Assembly (NCBI GenBank): GCA_964648485.1 | Contig: CAZYOF010000002.1 | Coordinates: forward strand, 62,001-126,000 | Reading direction: 5' to 3' | Length of the DNA: 64,000 nucleotides | DNA from: DAIOEK01 sp964648485 | GTDB taxonomy: Bacteria; Chloroflexota; Anaerolineae; Anaerolineales; Anaerolineaceae | In this document: positions 41,805 through 50,804 of the stretch, piece by piece | How positions within the stretch are numbered: position 1 is the stretch's first letter | How the letters are laid out: each line of letters opens with the position of its first letter | Made by a program: the position numbers and the translations under genes | The notes under the pieces: model-generated | What the model was told of the DNA's origin: nothing | Database searches by the model: none | The model's input: the letters and a program-made list of their open reading frames with translations, nothing else

Positions 41805-41835
41805 GTGCAGGGAAAGGGAAATCCTTTCCCTGCAC
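41805..41835 (+). promoter_or_regulatory. Intercistronic hairpin between livJ and livH
   Basis: A perfect 13-bp stem (41805-41817 with 41823-41835) and five-base loop without a following T run. It probably stabilises the binding-protein message or partly stops transcription so that the receptor is made in excess. Confidence 0.7.
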
Positions 41836-41875
41836 GCTAAAAATCCAAAGTCATTGAACCTCCCGGGGATTGACC

Positions 41876-42985
41876 ATGAATTCTACTGAACTGCCTGCGT
41901 CACACATACGTCAACGGAATTACTCAAAAATTATCAGACAAGTATTCGGTTTATTAGTAATTGCATTTCTTCTATGGCGTTTTTATCTCGTTTTTGTCGT
42001 TCAAGCTGAATATGGACCGGATACCTGGACCCGTCTTCTTATTGCCGGGTTAATTATTGGTGGTGTGTATTCGCTCATTGCGATTGGATACACGCTGGTT
42101 TACGGTATCCTGTTTATGATTAACTTCGCCCATGGCGAAGTTATGATGATAGGAGCTTTTTCGGGGTTTTTTGTTCTGGAAGTGCTCAAGAATATTAAAC
42201 TGCCAACGGCAGATGACCCTGCTATGAATTTCACCAATGCGCATCCATACCTCTCTGTATTGATCACATTCATTGTGGGTATGACGATCGCAGCCGCGAC
42301 GGGATTTTTCCTGGAAAAGATTGCGTATCGCCCCTTGAGAAAAGCACCTCGTCTGGTGCCTCTAATCAGCGCGATTGGCGCATCCTTCTTCCTGCAAAAT
42401 GCCGCCCAGCTGATGTTCAGTCCGCAAGTGCGTGACTTCACCAACCCAGAAATCCTCCGTCGCGGGCTAGGGTGGAAAGTACTGATCAATGGATCAACAG
42501 TAACGATACCATATACAGGTGTCTTTACCTTTGTGCTTTCCATTCTCCTGCTGATTGGTCTTTACACTGTCGTTCAAAGGACTCGGTTGGGTAAAGCCAT
42601 GCGGGCTGTTGCCCAGGATAAGAAGACGGCGGCATTGATGGGGATCGATGTTGATGGCATCATCAGCAGAACCTTTATCATCAGTGGAGCCCTTGCCGGT
42701 GCGGCTGGTGTAATGTGGGGATTACATAACGGATTGGTATATTACTTTGTCGGATTTATCCCTGGTATCAAAGCGTTTACTGCTGCCGTGCTGGGTGGTA
42801 TAGGTAACCTCCCGGGCGCGATGCTTGGAGGTATGCTGCTCGGTGTTATTGAATCCATCGGACCCACCGCTCTTGGTATCAATTACCAGCTCAAGGATGT
42901 TATTGCTTTTGTGATTCTGATCGTCATCTTAATCTTCAGACCCTCCGGATTGCTGGGCGAGGTGCTGGCGGAGGAAAAAGTATGA
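41876..42985 (+). CDS. livH: Branched-chain amino acid ABC transporter permease LivH
   Basis: First permease of the Liv-type importer, 369 residues. A cytoplasmic N terminus and an extra first helix precede the standard LivH core of about 290 residues. Core landmarks: GGVYSLIAIGYTLVYGILFMINFAHGEVMMIG (quoted in part as the LivH hallmark FAHGE), RPLRKAPRL, AVAQDKKTAALMGI, and IPGIKAFTAAVLGGIGN. Start 41876 is an ATG six bases after the TTG that opens the frame. Its last four bases overlap livM. Confidence 0.92.
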   Translation: MNSTELPASHIRQRNYSKIIRQVFGLLVIAFLLWRFYLVFVVQAEYGPDTWTRLLIAGLIIGGVYSLIAIGYTLVYGILFMINFAHGEVMMIGAFSGFFVLEVLKNIKLPTADDPAMNFTNAHPYLSVLITFIVGMTIAAATGFFLEKIAYRPLRKAPRLVPLISAIGASFFLQNAAQLMFSPQVRDFTNPEILRRGLGWKVLINGSTVTIPYTGVFTFVLSILLLIGLYTVVQRTRLGKAMRAVAQDKKTAALMGIDVDGIISRTFIISGALAGAAGVMWGLHNGLVYYFVGFIPGIKAFTAAVLGGIGNLPGAMLGGMLLGVIESIGPTALGINYQLKDVIAFVILIVILIFRPSGLLGEVLAEEKV

Positions 42986-44547
42986 ACCGCATCCAGGTAC
43001 GTTCAAGTTATCAACGGGGAATTACTTTCGCCATCATCATCATCTTTATGGTGCTGATCGCCTTTAATGTGATGGCTGCATCCATAATCAGCAAATTGTT
43101 GGGAACCCCTGTAGCAAGAGGTGTTACACCAGGTGTAACCTCATTGGTCGTTCTATTAGCATTGATCGGGCTCTGGAATGGCTCATCCGCAAGCAAGAAA
43201 TATGATCCACCAAAGGTAAGGATATTGGCGGGTCTGATTGCTGGAATTGCATGCAGCGTACTGGTTGTGGTGTTTGCCTATATTTTGTATCAGCTCGAAA
43301 TTACCAAAACGGATCCAAGGTATTACTTGAGTGCTCTATCACTCGAAAATATCCGTTTCTTCCTGCTGGGCGCTGGACCGATGGCGTTCCTCTTCCATCC
43401 TTTGATCTATATCCTCTCTGGTGTATTTGGCGCTGCGCTGGCTGTTTTCTTCAACTCTGATACATTGAAAACGGGATGGGCAAATTTCAGGCAGAGTTTC
43501 AAATCTACCCTTGAGAAAATTAGGGAAAAAACTCCCCTGTTCCTCTGGAAATACGGGAAATACATTTTGTACCTGATACTCGCGGTTGTTGTGATTGTAA
43601 TGCCAGTGAGATGGGGATCGTATTGGAATTACGTATTTGGAACTGTAGGTCTGTACGTGATTGCCGGTTTGGGTTTGAACATCATCGTGGGTCTTTCAGG
43701 GCAGCTCGTTCTGGGTTATGCTGCTTTCTTTGCCATTGGCGCTTACGCGGTAGCTCTCTTAAATTCGCCCTTCCCGCATAATGTGATGATGGGTTTCTGG
43801 ACACCACTCTTAATTGGTGTGTTGGCTGCGGTTGTGGGTGGAATACTTCTCGGTTTACCCCTGATGCGGTTGCGTGGCGACTACCTGGCAATTGTTACTC
43901 TGGGATTTGGTGAAATAATTAGAATCTTGCTGAAGAGCGATTTGTTAACAGATTTCACCGGCGGACCACGTGGTATCCAGGATATTAAGGGTCCATCTTT
44001 ATTTGGTAAGCCATTGACCAGCGATTCTGATTATATGTATTTGATCATTATCGCAGTCGTTCTTGCCATCTTCCTGTATAACCGGATCCAGAACTCGCGA
44101 ACCGGTCGTGCGTGGCTGGCAATTAATAATGATGAGATAGCCGCCCGGGCAAACGGTGTAAATACACAAACTTACAAACTGCTTGCTCTCTGTCTCGGTG
44201 CCGCATTTGCCGGTCTGGCTGGAGGTATTTTTGCCGCGCGCAACCAATTCACCGGACCAGACGATCATTCATTCATGGTTTCCATTAATGTGCTCAGCCT
44301 GGTCATTGTAGGTGGTATGAACAGCGTACCTGGAATCATTCTGGGTTCATTTACCCTCAAAGGGTTACCAGAAATCTTGCGCGAGGTTGAAACATACCGC
44401 TTGCTGGTATTTGGTGCGCTGCTGGTGGTAATGATGATCATGCGCCCGGAAGGTTTATGGCCAAGCTCACGACCAAACCTGGAAAACGCGCTATCGAAAA
44501 AGAAAGAACCTGATGACGGAAAAAAGGAAGGAGGCGGGAATGTCTGA
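42982..44547 (+). CDS. livM: Branched-chain amino acid ABC transporter permease LivM, extended
   Basis: Second permease of the importer, 521 residues, longer than the usual 320-420. The ordinary LivM core starts near residue 195 (GLGLNIIVGLSGQLVLGYAAF, quoted in short, is the hallmark) and continues through LPLMRLRGDYLAIVTLGFGE, DFTGGPRGI, RAWLAINNDEIAARANGV and GGMNSVPG. The first 190 residues add about four membrane helices with no recognised family. It overlaps livH by 4 bases and livG by 8. Ends in a Lys/Glu-rich cytoplasmic tail. Confidence 0.9.
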   Translation: MNRIQVRSSYQRGITFAIIIIFMVLIAFNVMAASIISKLLGTPVARGVTPGVTSLVVLLALIGLWNGSSASKKYDPPKVRILAGLIAGIACSVLVVVFAYILYQLEITKTDPRYYLSALSLENIRFFLLGAGPMAFLFHPLIYILSGVFGAALAVFFNSDTLKTGWANFRQSFKSTLEKIREKTPLFLWKYGKYILYLILAVVVIVMPVRWGSYWNYVFGTVGLYVIAGLGLNIIVGLSGQLVLGYAAFFAIGAYAVALLNSPFPHNVMMGFWTPLLIGVLAAVVGGILLGLPLMRLRGDYLAIVTLGFGEIIRILLKSDLLTDFTGGPRGIQDIKGPSLFGKPLTSDSDYMYLIIIAVVLAIFLYNRIQNSRTGRAWLAINNDEIAARANGVNTQTYKLLALCLGAAFAGLAGGIFAARNQFTGPDDHSFMVSINVLSLVIVGGMNSVPGIILGSFTLKGLPEILREVETYRLLVFGALLVVMMIMRPEGLWPSSRPNLENALSKKKEPDDGKKEGGGNV

Positions 44548-45355
44548 AATCATCATTGAAGCAAAAGCTGTCTCCAAATTCTTCGGAGGTCTAACCGCGG
44601 TAAACCAGGTAGAGTTGCAGGTGCCGTATAAATATATCTACTCTATCATCGGTCCAAATGGAGCGGGGAAAACTACCCTTTTTAACTGCATTTCCGGTTT
44701 TTACAAACCAGAAAAAGGGGAAATACTTTTCCTTAGCGATCCAATTCAAGGGTACTCGACAGATTTTATTGCCAGCCAGGGAATTTCTCGAACATACCAG
44801 AATATTCGCTTGTTTGGAAATATGACTGCAATCGAAAATATCCTGGTAGGTCATCACCCGAAATTGAAATCTGGCTGGATGGATGCGATTATCCATACAC
44901 CCAGGTTCCGTAAAGAGGATATCAGCTCCAAAGAAGAAGCCATCCGGTTATTGGATTATGTAGGCTTAAAGGGATTTGGTGATTTTCTGGCGGTGAACCT
45001 TCCGTATGGCGCGCAAAGACGGCTGGAAATCGCCCGTGCGCTGGCAAATCATCCACGGTTGCTGCTGCTGGATGAACCCACCGCAGGGATGAACCCTCAG
45101 GAAACACATGAGATGACCAATTTCATCAAACGACTGCGAGATGACCTGGGAATTACTATCATTCTCATTGAACATGATATGCAGGTCGTCATGGGGATTT
45201 CTGATCGGATCAGCGTTCTGGATTATGGAACCAAGATTGCAGAAGGAACTGCTGCGGAAATCCAGGCGAATCCCAAAGTAATTGAAGCATACCTTGGACC
45301 GGGCGGGGCTGCCCTTGCCGAGAAATACAAGAAACAGAGGCATCACGATGCTTAA
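44540..45355 (+). CDS. livG: Branched-chain amino acid ABC transporter ATPase LivG
   Basis: ATPase subunit of the Liv-type importer, 271 residues. Walker A GPNGAGKT, the family feature of a long insert after the Q loop (TYQNIRLFGNMTAIENILVGHH), signature LPYGAQRRLEIARAL, Walker B LLLLDEPTAGMNP and the switch His in LIEHDM are all present. The signature has LPYGAQRR in place of LSGGQQ, which is normal for LivG. Start 44540 follows GGAGG and lies inside the last codons of livM. It pairs with LivF. Confidence 0.93.
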   Translation: MSEIIIEAKAVSKFFGGLTAVNQVELQVPYKYIYSIIGPNGAGKTTLFNCISGFYKPEKGEILFLSDPIQGYSTDFIASQGISRTYQNIRLFGNMTAIENILVGHHPKLKSGWMDAIIHTPRFRKEDISSKEEAIRLLDYVGLKGFGDFLAVNLPYGAQRRLEIARALANHPRLLLLDEPTAGMNPQETHEMTNFIKRLRDDLGITIILIEHDMQVVMGISDRISVLDYGTKIAEGTAAEIQANPKVIEAYLGPGGAALAEKYKKQRHHDA

Positions 45356-46052
45356 AGTTACTGATATCAACGTTTACTATGGAGCAATACATGCCTTGCA
45401 GGGCATCAGTTTTGAACTCACTGACGGCGAAATTGTTGCCCTCATCGGCGCAAATGGTGCCGGAAAATCCACATCGCTGAATACCGTTTCAGGTTTATTG
45501 CACCCAACAAAAGGAACGGTGGAATATCTTGGAGAGGATATATCCAACACGCCACCTCAGGAGATTGTCCGTAAAGGGATCATTCAGGTGCCCGAAGGAA
45601 GAAAAATTTTTCCCAAGATGAGTGTTTGGGAAAACCTTGAAATGGGTGCATATACCATCAATGACCGCAAGGAAATCCTGACCAAAATCGATGAGATGTT
45701 CCAGAGATTTCCCCGGTTAAAAGAACGAAAGAATCAGCCAGGTGGAACGCTTTCGGGTGGTGAACAGCAAATGCTTGCGATTGCCCGTGGTCTGATGTCA
45801 AACCCCAGGCTATTACTGCTCGATGAGCCATCGATGGGTCTCTCTCCCATTCTGGTTGAGCAAATATTTGATATCATCCGTGATATCAATGATCAGGGTA
45901 CAAGTGTTCTTCTGGTTGAACAGAACGCACAAATGGCGCTATCCATCGCTGATCGAGGGTATGTTCTGGAAACCGGTAATGTTGTGATGAGTGGAGAAGC
46001 GCATGCTCTCCTCGAAGATGAGCGGGTTATCAAAGCGTATCTTGGCGGGTAA
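45348..46052 (+). CDS. livF: Branched-chain amino acid ABC transporter ATPase LivF
   Basis: Second ATPase, 234 residues, typical length. Walker A GANGAGKS, LivF-specific VPEGRKIFPKMSVWENLEMGAY (in part), signature LSGGEQQMLAIARGLM, Walker B LLLLDEPSMGLSP and VEQNAQMAL in the switch region. Start 45348 overlaps the end of livG by 8 bases, so all five liv genes form one operon. The DUF1905 gene follows after 28 bases and may be the last cistron before the hairpin at 46603. Confidence 0.93.
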   Translation: MLKVTDINVYYGAIHALQGISFELTDGEIVALIGANGAGKSTSLNTVSGLLHPTKGTVEYLGEDISNTPPQEIVRKGIIQVPEGRKIFPKMSVWENLEMGAYTINDRKEILTKIDEMFQRFPRLKERKNQPGGTLSGGEQQMLAIARGLMSNPRLLLLDEPSMGLSPILVEQIFDIIRDINDQGTSVLLVEQNAQMALSIADRGYVLETGNVVMSGEAHALLEDERVIKAYLGG

Positions 46053-46080
46053 CCGGGAATTTGTTTTCTAAGGTAAAAAA

Positions 46081-46557
46081 ATGGCTGATCTGTCTGCTGC
46101 TGGCGTGATTCGTTTTCAAGCGACTTTAACACGCCAGCCGGATAGTTCAGCTACTTTTATCATGATCCCATTTGATGTTCAGGAAAAATGGGGTATGCGC
46201 GCCAGAGTTCCGGTGAAGGGAACGATTAATGGGCATCCATTTAGGGGAAGCATCGTACCCTATGGTGGAATTCATTACCTGGGGGTTAACCGCGATCTCA
46301 GAGAAGCTGCTGAGGTTAAAGCCGGGGATGTAATTCAGGTGGAATTAGAAGTGGATAATGAACCGAGAACAGTCATGATGCCACCCGATTTACAATCAGC
46401 CTTAGATACGAATCCGGCAGCGAAAATTAGATGGCAAAAACTATCTTTCACGCATCAGCGCGAATATATCCAAGCTCTGGATGAAGCCAAAAAACCTGAA
46501 ACCCGTGCAAAACGTTTAGCTAACACCATCGATAAACTGCAGGGCAAATTAAAGTAG
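46081..46557 (+). CDS. DUF1905 and YdeI/OmdA-like protein
   Basis: A 158-residue cytoplasmic protein. The first 100 residues match the DUF1905 pattern: F-ATL, ATFIMIPFDVQEKWG, VPVKGTINGHPFRGSI and YGGIHYLGVN. The last 50 residues (PPDLQSALDTNPAAKIRWQKLSFTHQREYIQAL, given here only as start and end of a pattern: DLQSAL to HQREYIQ) match the C-terminal YdeI/OmpD-associated motif, whose members have been called bacteriocin-protection proteins. The biochemical role is unknown. It lies 28 bases after livF on the same strand and may be cotranscribed by chance. Confidence 0.75.
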   Translation: MADLSAAGVIRFQATLTRQPDSSATFIMIPFDVQEKWGMRARVPVKGTINGHPFRGSIVPYGGIHYLGVNRDLREAAEVKAGDVIQVELEVDNEPRTVMMPPDLQSALDTNPAAKIRWQKLSFTHQREYIQALDEAKKPETRAKRLANTIDKLQGKLK

Positions 46558-46602
46558 GCATCTGCAGTATATTTCGGCAGGAACTCCGGGAGGTTCCTCA
46601 GA

Positions 46603-46630
46603 AGGACATCCATTCACAAATGGATGTCCT
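46603..46630 (+). terminator. Hairpin terminator after the liv-DUF1905 unit
   Basis: A 12-bp stem (46603-46614 with 46619-46630), four-base loop and a T-rich tail ATCTATTATTT. Confidence 0.65.
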
Positions 46631-46681
46631 ATCTATTATTTCAGACTACAATTATGATCAGTAAAAGGTTATAGAGGTGCC

Positions 46682-47092
46682 ATGATGTCAGACATTATCC
46701 AGTTGTTTACCATTCTCCCCATAAAACCTGAAGAGGCATACCGCGCCTGGCTGGATTCAAAAAACCATTCCGCTTTTTCAAATTCCAAAGCAGAAATTGA
46801 CCCCAAAGTGGGTGGATCTTTCTCTGCATGGGATGGATACATCACCGGGAGTATTGCCATTTTGGAACCTGAGTATCATATTGTGCAGAGATTCAGAACG
46901 ACTGATTTTGACCCTGAAGACGAGGATTCAATACTTGATTTATACTTTATTCCTGAAGGAGATGGCTGTAGATTGGTTCTCACCCATTCCAGATAACCCG
47001 AAGGACGGGAAGAAGAATTTGAATTAGGATGGGAGGATCATTACCTCTCCCCCATGACGGCTTACTTTCACGGAAGGACAGGAAAAGTATGA
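46682..47092 (+). pseudogene. SRPBCC (AHSA1-type) gene interrupted by an in-frame TAA
   Basis: Paralogue of the SRPBCC gene at 31700. The frame runs from ATG 46682 to TAA 46994-46996 (104 residues), then continues in the same frame for 31 codons to TGA 47090-47092. The continuation (PEGREEEFELGWEDHY) aligns without gaps with PKDQAEKYRLGWEESY of the intact paralogue, and the TAA falls on a Leu codon there, so one base change (for example TTA to TAA) explains the break. Upstream matches include AWLDSK, SAWDGYITG and FIPEGDG. The true end overlaps the next start as ATGA, showing that the full-length gene was once coupled to it. A sequencing error or readthrough is possible. Confidence 0.85.
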
Positions 47093-48003
47093 AGGATGAT
47101 ATGCAACAGCAGTCACGTGATGATCAGCCATATCTATTTATGAGCAATCTTGGCAAAAATGAATGGTACCGGTATCTCATTACCGTGCTGATTGTTCTGA
47201 TTTTCTGGCAGGTTATTGGCGGGATCCCATATATTGCTCTTTATGCATTAGGAAATACATCCAACCAACTGGCTGCCTTCCTGGCGCTTAATTTCACCTT
47301 TATTGCATTGCTTTTTGGTTTATGGCTTTGCATGAAAGGAATTCATCAGCGCCCATTTATCACCCTGATTACTTCAAAAAAGAGTATCAGATGGGATCGA
47401 ATTTTCCTGGCAGCTGCCATCTGGTTGGCGATAACCACATTAATTACTTTTATTGATGCCTGGATGCATCCAGGGAGTTATAAAATTACCTTTGACTGGC
47501 AGAAATGGCTCCCGTTCAGTCTGCTTGCCCTTATATTTACATCCATACAAACTTCTGCAGAAGAAATCCTTTTCCGGGGTTATTTTTTACAGGGTGTAGG
47601 ATGTCTTGTCCAGAACACCTGGGTCTTGAGCATATTATCAGGGGTGTTCTTTGCAATTCCACATTTCCTTAACCCCGAGATGGAAATTAATTTTGGGCTT
47701 CTGGCGTTATTCTATTTCAGTTTTGGCTTCTTCCTGGGATGGATCACACTCCGCTCCCAATCCCTTGAACTGGCGTTGGGTGTGCATGCAGCCAATAATT
47801 TATTCACAGTAATCATTGCCAATTATCAAGGATCCGCCCTTCCATCTCCATCCATATTTACTGCTATCAATCTTGACCCTGTATTTTCCCTGATCAGTTT
47901 TCTGGCAGGTGCGGGAGTATTTATTTTGATTCTCTTTTTCCTGTTCCCTGAGATGATAAAACCGGCTGATATACAGCCGGTGATTGAAAGAGAAGAGGTT
48001 TAA
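47089..48003 (+). CDS. CPBP-family intramembrane metalloprotease
   Basis: A 304-residue membrane protein of the CAAX-protease/bacteriocin-processing (Abi, CPBP) family, with about eight helices. Catalytic motifs are present: AEEILFRGYF (the EExxxR motif), an FAIPHF helix with the second motif's His, and HAANN in the third. Residues 1-45 are a polar cytoplasmic tail. Start 47089 is preferred over 47029 because it forms an ATGA overlap with the end of the SRPBCC frame. These proteases cut membrane substrates; bacterial roles include peptide maturation and self-protection. The substrate is unknown. Confidence 0.85.
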   Translation: MKDDMQQQSRDDQPYLFMSNLGKNEWYRYLITVLIVLIFWQVIGGIPYIALYALGNTSNQLAAFLALNFTFIALLFGLWLCMKGIHQRPFITLITSKKSIRWDRIFLAAAIWLAITTLITFIDAWMHPGSYKITFDWQKWLPFSLLALIFTSIQTSAEEILFRGYFLQGVGCLVQNTWVLSILSGVFFAIPHFLNPEMEINFGLLALFYFSFGFFLGWITLRSQSLELALGVHAANNLFTVIIANYQGSALPSPSIFTAINLDPVFSLISFLAGAGVFILILFFLFPEMIKPADIQPVIEREEV

Positions 48004-48017
48004 GCAGAGCAGTGTTC

Positions 48018-48818
48018 TTATACTGTTTCGAGTGTACCGCGCATGCGAGCCTGTGTTTCAAACCAGCGGAAAAGCAGATAGCCAGCCAGCAAATACCCAC
48101 AACCGATTAAAAATTCTCCCAGCAGTAGTGAATTAACCGATGAGAATGGCTGCCCGCTGATCAGCGCCCGGGCGGATGCAATTCCGCGGGTTAGCGGCAG
48201 AACATTCGATACAGCGATCATCCAGCCCGGCATGGTATCAAGGGGAACATTTGCTCCGGAGAAAAGCAGAAGCAGAAAATATACGGTGTTGTTTACAAAC
48301 ATCACATTGGCGGTAATCAGGCTGACACAGCCCATGAGCAACCCCAAACCGGCTGTGCTGAATGTGGTGATGAGGATGGTAAGCATCAACCCACCCAGGT
48401 GAGTCTGCGAGTAGTCCACACCGAGGAGGATCCAACCCCAGGCAAGACCGATGAATACGCCGAGAAAACCATCAATGATGTGCATGAAAGCCCGTCCGAA
48501 AAACAACATAAGACGGTTCGCGGGTGTTCCAAACAGGTAAGGCAGCGTACCTTCCCACCGATCGCCGCCAATACTCATAGTCACACCAAAGATACCTGAT
48601 ACTGCTGCCAGCTGGACGGCATTGCCGATTATGTAAAACGAAGCGTTCCCGGGTCCGCTGGCGTATGAGCCGAGGAAGGTGAAAAAGAGGATCTGCGCAA
48701 GCGGCATGACCACCTTGGATGCCAGATAGGTGATTGGTCGCAACCAACGAAAGAGGGCAATGTACGAAAGGATCGTCCCCTGCCAGAATAACCGTAAATT
48801 CATCGTAATTGTGTTCAT
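48018..48818 (-). CDS. ABC-2-type exporter permease (second)
   Basis: A 266-residue permease of the ABC-2 exporter family with about six helices, ending in a short basic tail. Typical features are FTFLGSYASG near helix 1, a GGDRWEGTLPYLFGTPANR loop in short form (RWEGTL is the conserved core), an FSGANVPLDTMPGWM re-entrant helix and NVLPLTRGI. RWEGTL also occurs in the partner at 48822, as expected for homologous half-channels. It is the third gene of an ATPase-permease-permease operon, starting 3 bases after the partner stop. Confidence 0.85.
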   Translation of the reverse strand: MNTITMNLRLFWQGTILSYIALFRWLRPITYLASKVVMPLAQILFFTFLGSYASGPGNASFYIIGNAVQLAAVSGIFGVTMSIGGDRWEGTLPYLFGTPANRLMLFFGRAFMHIIDGFLGVFIGLAWGWILLGVDYSQTHLGGLMLTILITTFSTAGLGLLMGCVSLITANVMFVNNTVYFLLLLFSGANVPLDTMPGWMIAVSNVLPLTRGIASARALISGQPFSSVNSLLLGEFLIGCGYLLAGYLLFRWFETQARMRGTLETV

Positions 48819-48821
48819 AGC

Positions 48822-49616
48822 TTATTCCAAACTCAGTGAAGCATCTTTACGGGCTTTTACCAACACTTTCTGGAAGAGAAGGTTGGCGCCCACCAGGTAG
48901 ATGATGGAGAATAGCACCAGCATTACCCAATAAAATAAAATTTGTTCGAAAGTGGCGTTGCCTGATGATGTACCATGCAGGGCTTCTGCTGCCCAATAGG
49001 TAGGCAGCAGGTAACTGATGGGAGTTGTCCAGCCGGGCAACATGATGATCGGGAAGAGGAATCCGCTGAGGATATAGACCGGGAATTCCATGGCATTCTG
49101 AAAACGTTGCACTCCGGGGCTGACCAGAAAGATGGGTGAAAGAATTAACCCGAAGCAGATAAAGGCGAAAACAGTAAAAACAAGGGAGATAAAGAAGAGC
49201 AGCGGGTTGTTCAGGTGCAGCGGGTAATTGAACGCTATTGAGATGAATAGATAAGAAACAATCATCGAAAGCAGCGATTGAACTACATTGGCAATATTTT
49301 TACCGAAGATGATTAAAGGAAGGGGCGTTGGAACCGCAATCAGAGATTCCAGTGTACCTTCCCAGCGCTCATCATTGATGCTGTTGCCACCCACGAACAA
49401 CAGAGTGGACCACAAACCCGTCATACCGCTGCCAACCACTACAAAAATAGCGGCATCTGCACCCTTGCCCTGCAGCATCCACATCGCCAGAAGGGCAATA
49501 ATCATCGGCTGAACGATAATGCCAAAAAGGATAAAGGTATCCATCACCTGCAGACGAAAGGTGGTGTCAGCCACTTTGAGCATGGTTCGCCAGTATTTAA
49601 TCACCTGTTTGATCAT
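48822..49616 (-). CDS. ABC-2-type exporter permease (first)
   Basis: A 264-residue ABC-2 permease with about six helices. ERWEGTLESLIAVPTPL follows helix 2 (short form), and SGFLFPIIMLPGWTTPISYLLPTYWAAEAL marks the re-entrant segment (short form: FPIIMLPGW). The start at 49616 sits 8 bases from GGAGGAG; another ATG at 49622 is too close to that site, and the open frame to 49685 overlaps the ATPase gene fully. The preferred start overlaps the ATPase end by 20 bases. With its partner it forms the channel of an exporter of unknown cargo. Confidence 0.85.
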   Translation of the reverse strand: MIKQVIKYWRTMLKVADTTFRLQVMDTFILFGIIVQPMIIALLAMWMLQGKGADAAIFVVVGSGMTGLWSTLLFVGGNSINDERWEGTLESLIAVPTPLPLIIFGKNIANVVQSLLSMIVSYLFISIAFNYPLHLNNPLLFFISLVFTVFAFICFGLILSPIFLVSPGVQRFQNAMEFPVYILSGFLFPIIMLPGWTTPISYLLPTYWAAEALHGTSSGNATFEQILFYWVMLVLFSIIYLVGANLLFQKVLVKARKDASLSLE

Positions 49617-50586
49617 GACCATCTCCTCCAACCAGGCGGACATATGCATCTTCCAGAGTTGGTTCCCTGACCTGTACCCTGCCAACCTTGATGTTGTTCA
49701 GGTGATGTAGCAGGTCAGGTACAGCCTCGGCACCGAGTTTGGTTTGCACCATCATGGATTGGCGCTGATCACGGTCTTCGATTTGAACTGTATCTACAAA
49801 GGGGAGCTGACGCACTGTATCGACAATATCTGAATTTGCGCCAAATAACTCCACCTCGATTACAGATAAATCTGACACATGATGTTTCAAGTTGGCTGGT
49901 GTATCGAGTGCAACCATTTTCCCCTGATTGATCACCCCGATGCGCTGGCAAAGTTCATCTGCTTCGAACATGTAGTGAGTGGTCAGCAGAATGGTTTTCT
50001 TCTCACTCTGTAATGAACGAATCACCTGGCGGAATTCACGCGCACCTACCGGGTCCAACCCGATGGTTGGTTCATCCAGAAAAAGGATCTGGGGATCGTG
50101 CAATAATGTACGGGCTACATGCAGACGTTGTTTCATACCACGAGAATAACCTTCAACCCGCTCGTTACCTCGATCCTTTAATCCGACCAGTTCAAGCAAA
50201 TATGGGATACGTTTATTACTTACCGATGGATCTACATGGTAGAGGCTGGCGAAGTACTTCAGGTTATCAATACCCGAGAGACGCCAGTACAAGCCGCGTT
50301 CGCCACCAAAGATGAAGCCGATCATTTTGCGGACATCGTTGGCGCTTTTAACAACATCATAGCCATGCACCAGGGCGTATCCGCCGGTGGGGATGAGCAA
50401 GGTGGTGAGCATTTTAATGGTGGTGGTTTTTCCGGCACCATTTGGACCGACTAATCCGAATAACTCTCCCTGACCAACCTCAAAGGATACATCTTGAACG
50501 GCGAGTACTTCTTTGACGGTTTGACGAAACACACCAGTTTTTGGACGATAAATACGACGTAGATGGACAACTTCTATAGCGTTCAT
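49597..50586 (-). CDS. ABC-2-type exporter ATPase
   Basis: The ATPase of the exporter, 329 residues. Walker A is GPNGAGKT, the signature is YSRGMKQRLHVARTLL, Walker B is LFLDEPTIGLDP, and the switch region is LLTTHYMFEADEL. The YSxGMKQR signature and the 85-residue C-terminal beta domain are typical of drug, lipid or polysaccharide exporters (DrrA/CcmA-like). It is the first gene of the three-gene unit. A gap of 218 bases separates it from the divergent histidine kinase gene and must hold both promoters. The cargo is unknown. Confidence 0.9.
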   Translation of the reverse strand: MNAIEVVHLRRIYRPKTGVFRQTVKEVLAVQDVSFEVGQGELFGLVGPNGAGKTTTIKMLTTLLIPTGGYALVHGYDVVKSANDVRKMIGFIFGGERGLYWRLSGIDNLKYFASLYHVDPSVSNKRIPYLLELVGLKDRGNERVEGYSRGMKQRLHVARTLLHDPQILFLDEPTIGLDPVGAREFRQVIRSLQSEKKTILLTTHYMFEADELCQRIGVINQGKMVALDTPANLKHHVSDLSVIEVELFGANSDIVDTVRQLPFVDTVQIEDRDQRQSMMVQTKLGAEAVPDLLHHLNNIKVGRVQVREPTLEDAYVRLVGGDGHDQTGD

Positions 50587-50804
50587 GGTTCCTCAACTAA
50601 AAGGGTTTTGAAATGTAACGAGTACCACTTACAGAATACGGATAAAAAGGGGAGATGGTTGCGGATGAGTACACCATTAACCAATTACAGATGATACCAC
50701 ATTATTTAATTATTGCAACATATGTTCTAAATAATGTGTTGTCTCAAACTGATGTATATCAAATAGATTTACCAGGTTGCTGAAACACATATAATTCATT
50801 TAGT

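Noticed and set aside
46682..47092. Frameshift as the cause of the broken SRPBCC gene
   Set aside because: Codon-by-codon reading shows the downstream part is in the same frame as the upstream part, with a single TAA between them.
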